A stretch of 36,901 nt of DNA from UBA2942 sp045127535 (GTDB lineage: Bacteria; Bacillota; Clostridia; Lachnospirales; Lachnospiraceae), in contig JBGVQN010000052.1 in NCBI GenBank assembly GCA_045127535.1, positions 1 through 36,901 of the forward strand, in the 5' to 3' direction. Of this stretch, positions 32,032-36,901 are shown in pieces; the first letter of the stretch is position 1; each line of letters begins with the position of its first letter. The notes below the pieces were generated by a model. It worked only from the letters and a program-made list of their open reading frames with translations, ran no database searches and was not told the DNA's origin. The position numbers were made by a program, and so were the translations under genes.

Positions 32032-34413
32032 ATGAATCAGAAAGCATTAAAGACTTTAGAATATGACAAAATCATAGACATGCTCACCGGATTCGCTCTG
32101 ACACCTTTGGGGAAGAAGCAGTGTCAGGAGCTGCTGCCAATGGATGACATCCGCGCCATCCGCAAGGCTCAGACAGAGACCAATGATGCCTTGTCACGGA
32201 TCTATAAACAGGGCACCTTGTCCTTTTCCGGTACCAGGGACATCAGGGATTCTCTCATGCGCTTAGAGGCCGGCGGAGCATTAAGCGCATCAGAGCTGTT
32301 AAACATCAGCGCACTGTTACGGGTGGCAGAGCGTGCCAGAAGCTACAGCAAAAAGGAGCATGAGGATGACCCTTCTGACAGCCTGGATGAATATTTTTCT
32401 GCTATTGAGCCCCTGACTTTGCTGCAAAAAGAAATCGACCGCTGCATTCTCTCCGAAGAGGAGATTGCAGACGATGCCAGCAGCACCCTCCGCTCTATCC
32501 GCCGCAGCATGCGCCAGACCAAGGATAAGGTCAGAGAACAGTTAAACAGTATCATGAACTCTTCCAGGACCTATCTCCAGGACAGTGTCATTACCATGCG
32601 GGGAGGCAGATATTGTCTGCCGGTACGTGCAGAATATAAGTCCCAGGTCAGCGGTATGGTTCACGACCAGAGTGCCACCGGCTCCACCTTTTTTATTGAG
32701 CCTATGGCAGTGGTAAAGTTAAACAACGAACTGCGGGAGTTAGAAATCAAGGAGCAAAAAGAAATCGAAGTGATTCTGTCCAATTTAAGCAATCAGGCAG
32801 GTGCCCACAAGGAAGAACTGGCAGAAAACCTGCGCCTGCTCTCTTACCTGGACTTTGTTTTTGCCAAAGCCATGCTGGCCAAGGAATACAAGGGCAGCAT
32901 GCCCCAGTTTAACCAGAAAGGGCGCATCCAGATCAAGAAGGGGCGCCATCCATTGATCGACAAGCACAAAGTGGTACCCATTGACATCCGCTTAGGCAGT
33001 GACTTTGATCTGCTCATTGTCACCGGCCCTAATACCGGCGGCAAGACCGTTTCTTTAAAAACAGTAGGACTTTTTACCCTCATGGGACAGGCAGGTCTGC
33101 AGATTCCGGCTTTTGACGGTTCAGAGCTGGCAGTATTTCAGGAAGTGTATGCAGATATTGGTGACGAACAGAGTATTGAGCAAAGCTTAAGTACCTTTTC
33201 TTCTCATATGACCAACATTGTTTCCTTTATTGAAAAGGCTGACCGGGATTCTCTGGTACTTTTTGACGAACTCGGGGCTGGAACAGACCCAACAGAAGGG
33301 GCTGCACTGGCCATCTCTATCCTGTCCTTCCTGCACAACATGAAGATCCGCACCATGGCTACCACCCACTACAGTGAGTTAAAGGTATTTGCCCTATCTA
33401 CTGACGGTGTGGAAAATGCCAGCTGCGAATTTAATGTAGAGACTCTGGCTCCTACCTACCGTCTGCTGATCGGTGTACCAGGCAAGAGCAATGCCTTTGC
33501 CATTTCCCAGAAGCTTGGACTGCCGGATTATATCATCGAAGATGCCAAAGAGCGGATCGATGCAGAAAGTGAGCGGTTCGAGGATGTGATCTCCGATCTG
33601 CAGGCTACCCGCATCCAGATCGAAGAAGATAAGTTAGAGATCGCCCGCCGCAAAGAGGCCATCCGCCAGCTGCAACAGGGTCTTGAGAAAAAGCAGGGCA
33701 AGATTGATGCCCAGCGCGACCGGATCATCCGGGAGGCCAATGAAAAGGCACAAAGCATTCTCCAGGAGGCCAAGGATTATGCTGACGAAACCATCCGGGT
33801 CATCAACAAGAAGGTTTCTGCAGGAGGCATTTCCAAAGAACTGGAAAATGAACGTACTGCTCTGCGCAATAAGTTAAATACCGTTAACGAGCAGCTTTCC
33901 ATAAAGCAGCAGGAGGCCAAGCCCAAAAAGAAAGTAACTCCTGCCAAGCTGCACATTGGTGATGCAGTCCGGGTACTAAGTCTGAATCTCACCGGTACGA
34001 TCAGCACCCTGCCCAATGCCAAAGGAGAGTTATTTGTACAGATGGGTATTCTCCGTTCCTCTGTCAACATCAATGACATTGAGCTGATAGAAGAAGCTAC
34101 TGTAAGCGGACCAGGGCTGAGTAAGCAAAAAGGACAGGCATCTTCTATTAAGATGTCCAAATCACTGCAGGTATCCCCGGAAGTGAACCTCATCGGTATG
34201 ACAGTAGACGAAGCCATGTCTGTACTGGATAAATATTTAGACGACGCTATGCTGGCACATTTGTCTCAGGTACGCATTGTACACGGACGTGGTACCGGTG
34301 CTTTAAAAAATGCAGTTCACAAAAAGCTCAAGGGCATGCGCCAGATCAAATCCTACCGCCTGGGCATCCATGGCGAAGGCGACACGGGAGTTACCATTGC
34401 GGAATTGAATTGA
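32032..34413 (+). CDS. mutS2: endonuclease MutS2
   Basis: A 793-residue protein of the expected length. The N-terminal core and clamp regions lead to the ATPase domain with Walker A GPNTGGKT near residue 331, SLSTFSSHMTNI, Walker B LVLFDELGAGTDPTEG and TTHYSELK. A long Glu/Lys-rich coiled coil (about 515-640) follows, and the C-terminal Smr nuclease domain (about 715-793) has VNLIGMTVDEA and VHGRGTG. The usual Smr LDLRG appears as NLIGM, with glycine but not LDLR kept. MutS2 acts on branched DNA and, in some Firmicutes, on collided ribosomes. The ATG at 32032 follows GAGG. It is transcribed alone. Confidence 0.95.
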   Translation: MNQKALKTLEYDKIIDMLTGFALTPLGKKQCQELLPMDDIRAIRKAQTETNDALSRIYKQGTLSFSGTRDIRDSLMRLEAGGALSASELLNISALLRVAERARSYSKKEHEDDPSDSLDEYFSAIEPLTLLQKEIDRCILSEEEIADDASSTLRSIRRSMRQTKDKVREQLNSIMNSSRTYLQDSVITMRGGRYCLPVRAEYKSQVSGMVHDQSATGSTFFIEPMAVVKLNNELRELEIKEQKEIEVILSNLSNQAGAHKEELAENLRLLSYLDFVFAKAMLAKEYKGSMPQFNQKGRIQIKKGRHPLIDKHKVVPIDIRLGSDFDLLIVTGPNTGGKTVSLKTVGLFTLMGQAGLQIPAFDGSELAVFQEVYADIGDEQSIEQSLSTFSSHMTNIVSFIEKADRDSLVLFDELGAGTDPTEGAALAISILSFLHNMKIRTMATTHYSELKVFALSTDGVENASCEFNVETLAPTYRLLIGVPGKSNAFAISQKLGLPDYIIEDAKERIDAESERFEDVISDLQATRIQIEEDKLEIARRKEAIRQLQQGLEKKQGKIDAQRDRIIREANEKAQSILQEAKDYADETIRVINKKVSAGGISKELENERTALRNKLNTVNEQLSIKQQEAKPKKKVTPAKLHIGDAVRVLSLNLTGTISTLPNAKGELFVQMGILRSSVNINDIELIEEATVSGPGLSKQKGQASSIKMSKSLQVSPEVNLIGMTVDEAMSVLDKYLDDAMLAHLSQVRIVHGRGTGALKNAVHKKLKGMRQIKSYRLGIHGEGDTGVTIAELN

Positions 34414-34428
34414 TGTTCACCAGACGGA

Positions 34429-34458
34429 GGGAGCAGGGCATACACTTCCCCTGTTCCC
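34429..34458 (+). terminator. hairpin after mutS2
   Basis: GGGAGCAGGG (34429-34438) pairs with CCCTGTTCCC (34449-34458) with one G-T pair, 16 bases past the mutS2 stop. The following TTCTGATTATAG is a weak T-tract. Confidence 0.6.
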
Positions 34459-34475
34459 TTCTGATTATAGTAAAC

Positions 34476-34500
34476 TAGGCATTTGCGAAACTGATTTTTT
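34476..34500 (+). repeat. solo end of the palindromic element family
   Basis: TAGGCATTTGCGAAACTGAT and five further T residues reproduce the terminal inverted repeat of copy A, but no matching second end or core is present in the following 80 bases. It is a one-ended relic directly upstream of the two-component system. Confidence 0.75.
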
Positions 34501-34580
34501 ATTTTGGTATACATATTGACTGCGTCAAAATGCATACTGGATGCAAAGCTTCCGAAGTGATAAGGAACGGTGACGAATAT

Positions 34581-35285
34581 ATGAAACAACGAATTTTAAT
34601 TGTAGATGATGATGAAAATATTGCAGAACTGATTTCCCTGTATCTGACCAAGGAGTGTTTTGAGACTAAGATGGTGCATGACGGGGAAAGCGCCCTGGAA
34701 GCGGTGCAGTCATTTCAGCCCAATCTGATCCTTCTGGATCTGATGCTGCCAGGAATGGACGGGTATCAGGTGTGCAGGGAGGTACGCAGGGATTCTGAAG
34801 TGCCCATTATTATGCTTTCTGCCAAAGGCGAAGTGTTTGATAAGGTACTGGGACTGGAACTGGGAGCTGATGATTATATCATCAAACCTTTTGATGCCAA
34901 AGAGATGGTTGCCAGGGTGAAGGCTGTGCTGCGGCGGTTTAAAAGCACTGCTCCGACTGCTGCAGAACCGGAAAATACGTCAGCTCAGGCAGTGGAATAC
35001 CCGGGTCTGTGCGTCAACCTTACCAACTATTCTGTTCTGTATCAGGGGGAATCCATTGAAATGCCCCCTAAGGAGCTGGAACTTCTGTACTTTCTTACCT
35101 CCCAGCCCAATCAGGTGTTTACCAGAGACCAGCTGTTAAACCACATCTGGGGATATGACTATGTGGGAGACTCCCGTACCGTAGACGTACACATTAAGCG
35201 CCTCCGTGAAAAGATCAAGGACACTGACAGCTGGGGGCTGTCTACTGTATGGGGCGTTGGGTACAAATTCAGTGTAAAACGGTGA
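34581..35285 (+). CDS. OmpR/PhoB-type response regulator
   Basis: A 234-residue regulator. The receiver domain (1-115) has the acidic pocket DDD at 9-11, phosphorylatable Asp53 in LLDLMLPGMDG, Ser80 and Lys102 in IIKPFDAKE. The C-terminal winged helix (about 138-234) ends with RTVDVHIKRLREKI and TVWGVGYKF. It would be phosphorylated by the adjacent kinase and bind DNA as a dimer. An upstream in-frame ATG at 34530 adds residues of no family resemblance; the ATG at 34581 starts MKQRILIVDDD as expected, although its ribosome site (GGTGA) is moderate. It lies 6 bases before the kinase gene. Confidence 0.93.
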   Translation: MKQRILIVDDDENIAELISLYLTKECFETKMVHDGESALEAVQSFQPNLILLDLMLPGMDGYQVCREVRRDSEVPIIMLSAKGEVFDKVLGLELGADDYIIKPFDAKEMVARVKAVLRRFKSTAPTAAEPENTSAQAVEYPGLCVNLTNYSVLYQGESIEMPPKELELLYFLTSQPNQVFTRDQLLNHIWGYDYVGDSRTVDVHIKRLREKIKDTDSWGLSTVWGVGYKFSVKR

Positions 35286-35291
35286 TCCATC

Positions 35292-36710
35292 ATGAAAGAA
35301 CGTCTTTTCTTAAAATTTCTGGCCAGCTATCTGACTTTCGGTCTGCTCAGTTTTCTTCTGATTGCTACCTTGGGGAGTCAGGTACTGACCTGGACTGTAC
35401 AAAACGAGACCATTCATGAAATGCATGATATTGCAGTAAATCTGGCAGCTTCTTATCCTGATGCAGCTCTGGACGCAGAAAAAGATGAAGGGGACTTTTT
35501 TCCCCTTTATTTTGATACCAGTTCCAAAATCAGTGGTTTTGAAATCTGGATCTTGAATACAAAAGGAACACTCCTTTATCGTTCCTCATCTGCCAAAGCA
35601 GTACTCCTGGAGGATACAGGTTTTGACCCTACAGACGGCACTGGAGGGTACTACATGACCGGCGATTTTTACGGATATATGCCGGAAAATACCATTACGG
35701 TCTTTGCGCCGTTTACAGGCTACTATACCACCAGTGGTTACGTGCTGCTGCACCTGACTGCTTCTGCCCTACAGGCCCAGGTAAACAAAAGTCTGAACAC
35801 TGCTTATCTCACCATGCTGCTTGTATTTACTCTGTCCCTGCTCTTTTTACTGGTATTCCGCCTTATTGTAAACAGACCTCTGGACAAAATCATTACTGCT
35901 GCCAGACAATATGCAGTGGGCAATCTCAATTACCAGACCTCAGTACACACCAATGATGAAATGGAAGATTTGTATGACACCCTGCTGGACATGGCTGTGC
36001 GGTTAAATTCCACTGCGGAGGATCAGCACAAGTTTATTGCCAACGTGTCTCATGATTTCCGTTCCCCCCTTACCTCTATCAAGGGATATCTGGTGGCAAT
36101 GGAGGACGGCACCATTCCCCAGGAACTGTACCCCAAATACATCAAGATCGTACTGGATGAAACAGAGCGGTTGAACAAGCTGACAGAACGTCTTCTTACA
36201 CTCAACAGCTTTGACACCAAAGGCACTTATTTAAACTGGCAGAAATACGAGCTGCACAGCGACATCAAAAAAATCCTGGCAACCTTTGAAGGACGGTGTC
36301 AGGAAAAAAATATTACGTTTGATTTTATTTATTCCTCCAGACAGCTTTATGTTTACGCTGACCCGGATAAAATTCAGCAGGTGCTTTATAACCTGATCGA
36401 CAATGCCATTAAGTTTTCTTCCCCCAGCTCTGTAATTTCTATTGAAACGGTAGTACGTGGTGAGAAAGCTTCTATTTCCGTGAAAGATCACGGATGCGGC
36501 ATTGCCAAAGAAAATTTAAGCAGAATCTGGGACAGATTTTACAAAACCGATGCTTCCAGAGGACGGGACCGAAAAGGGACCGGACTGGGTCTGTCCATCG
36601 TGAAAGAAATCATTACAGCACATAAGGAACATATTGATGTCATCAGCACCGTTGGCGTAGGAACCCAATTTGTCTTCACCCTGCCTCTGTATCATGATCC
36701 GGAGGCTTAG
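35292..36710 (+). CDS. membrane sensor histidine kinase
   Basis: A 472-residue kinase. Membrane helices near 10-33 and 170-193 bracket an extracytoplasmic sensor of about 135 residues. A HAMP linker (about 194-245; RPLDKIITAARQYAVGNLNY) follows. The phosphoacceptor is His254 in FIANVSHDFRSPLTSIKGYL. The ATPase has the N box DNAIKF, G1 DHGCGIA, F box RIWDRFYKTD and G2 GTGLGLSIV. It should sense an envelope signal and phosphorylate the response regulator encoded just upstream. The stimulus is unknown. No obvious target gene is within the window on its 3' side. Confidence 0.94.
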   Translation: MKERLFLKFLASYLTFGLLSFLLIATLGSQVLTWTVQNETIHEMHDIAVNLAASYPDAALDAEKDEGDFFPLYFDTSSKISGFEIWILNTKGTLLYRSSSAKAVLLEDTGFDPTDGTGGYYMTGDFYGYMPENTITVFAPFTGYYTTSGYVLLHLTASALQAQVNKSLNTAYLTMLLVFTLSLLFLLVFRLIVNRPLDKIITAARQYAVGNLNYQTSVHTNDEMEDLYDTLLDMAVRLNSTAEDQHKFIANVSHDFRSPLTSIKGYLVAMEDGTIPQELYPKYIKIVLDETERLNKLTERLLTLNSFDTKGTYLNWQKYELHSDIKKILATFEGRCQEKNITFDFIYSSRQLYVYADPDKIQQVLYNLIDNAIKFSSPSSVISIETVVRGEKASISVKDHGCGIAKENLSRIWDRFYKTDASRGRDRKGTGLGLSIVKEIITAHKEHIDVISTVGVGTQFVFTLPLYHDPEA

Positions 36711-36749
36711 GAGGGCTGCACTCCACGCTTATGCAGGATAGCAGCAGAG

Positions 36750-36901
36750 ACAAAGTGGCTAAAAAGTAAGTGTCTGAACCGGATGGGGCAGGAAAATTGT
36801 TTTTACGCGGGGCACGCTTGCGCTTCGGTGAAAACGCAGCGGTTCTAAGGTGAGAGATGGAAGCCTCAACACAAAAGAGGATCCCTGCGGCAGCTTACGG
36901 G
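36750..36901 (+). repeat. partial copy E of the palindromic element family (cut by window edge)
   Basis: AAGTGTCTG (36768-36776), GAAAATTGTTTTTACGCGG, GCACGCTTGCGCTTCGGTG and the core GAAAACGCAGCGGTTCTAA (36830-36848) follow the order of copies B and C, with about 14 extra bases in the arm. After the core the sequence diverges (AGGTGAGAGATGGAAGCC), and the right half is beyond the window. No left TAGGCAATTGCG end is visible, so this copy is degenerate or a different subtype. Confidence 0.6.

Overview
The window looks like chromosomal DNA of an anaerobic, low-to-mid GC Gram-positive gut-type bacterium, most likely family Lachnospiraceae (Clostridia). This rests on a four-gene ferredoxin-linked 2-oxoacid oxidoreductase, a stand-alone glycyl radical protein, a fructose PTS with its own HPr, MutS2, strong AGGAGG ribosome binding sites and lipoprotein/surface proteins of Gram-positive type. 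Genus is not assigned. Nearly all genes from the left edge to about 31.5 kb lie on the minus strand; mutS2 and a two-component system at the right end lie on the plus strand.

Layout: 1-2570 (-) porG-porD-porA-porB (porB cut by the window edge) for anaerobic oxidation of pyruvate or a related 2-oxoacid. 3070-3354 (-) a DUF2325 protein with a DtxR-like palindrome at its predicted start site. 3518-4390 (-) a YitT-type membrane protein. 4880-5422 (+) a PAP2 phosphatase. 5526-7823 (-) a BlaI-type repressor and an M56 (BlaR1/MecR1-like) membrane peptidase. 8078-13868 (-) mixed genes: a membrane protein of unknown function, a GNAT acetyltransferase, a truncated ATP-binding regulator, a nucleoid-associated protein, a ketopantoate reductase family protein and a small DUF2007-like membrane protein. 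14075-24030 (-) a peptide uptake and degradation block read as pepF, a four-TM membrane protein, oppA, oppB, oppC, oppD, oppF: imported oligopeptides would be cut by the cytosolic M3 oligoendopeptidase. 24530-27738 (-) fruK-fruA-HPr for fructose uptake and phosphorylation. 28087-29187 a divergent pair, grcA (-) and a Crp/Fnr regulator (+), sharing one palindrome. 29240-29955 (-) an S26 signal peptidase-like protein and tRNA-Gly(CCC). 30154-31545 (-) a two-domain surface protein. 32032-36710 (+) mutS2, then an OmpR-type response regulator and its histidine kinase.

The most unusual feature is a family of about 200-225 bp nearly full-length palindromes at 4422-4621, 9928-10152 and 18954-19177. 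There is a shorter relative at 19195-19294, a solo end at 34476-34500 and a partial copy at the right edge. They share TAGGCAATTGCGAAAC-like ends and a central ACGCAGCGGTACTAA motif. Paired base changes between copies preserve the hairpin. At least two copies are flanked by 11-13 bp near-perfect direct repeats, which suggests a non-autonomous mobile element (MITE-like). One copy and the shorter relative sit inside the opp locus between oppA and oppB, and another lies in the predicted 5' leader of the yitT-like gene.

Other points of interest are large extracytoplasmic insertions in both OppA and OppC, an HPr with lysine at the position of regulatory Ser46, a class-II-like activator site upstream of grcA, and a surface protein whose two extracellular parts are joined by a transmembrane hairpin. 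No CRISPR array, prophage, transposase gene or rRNA was seen.
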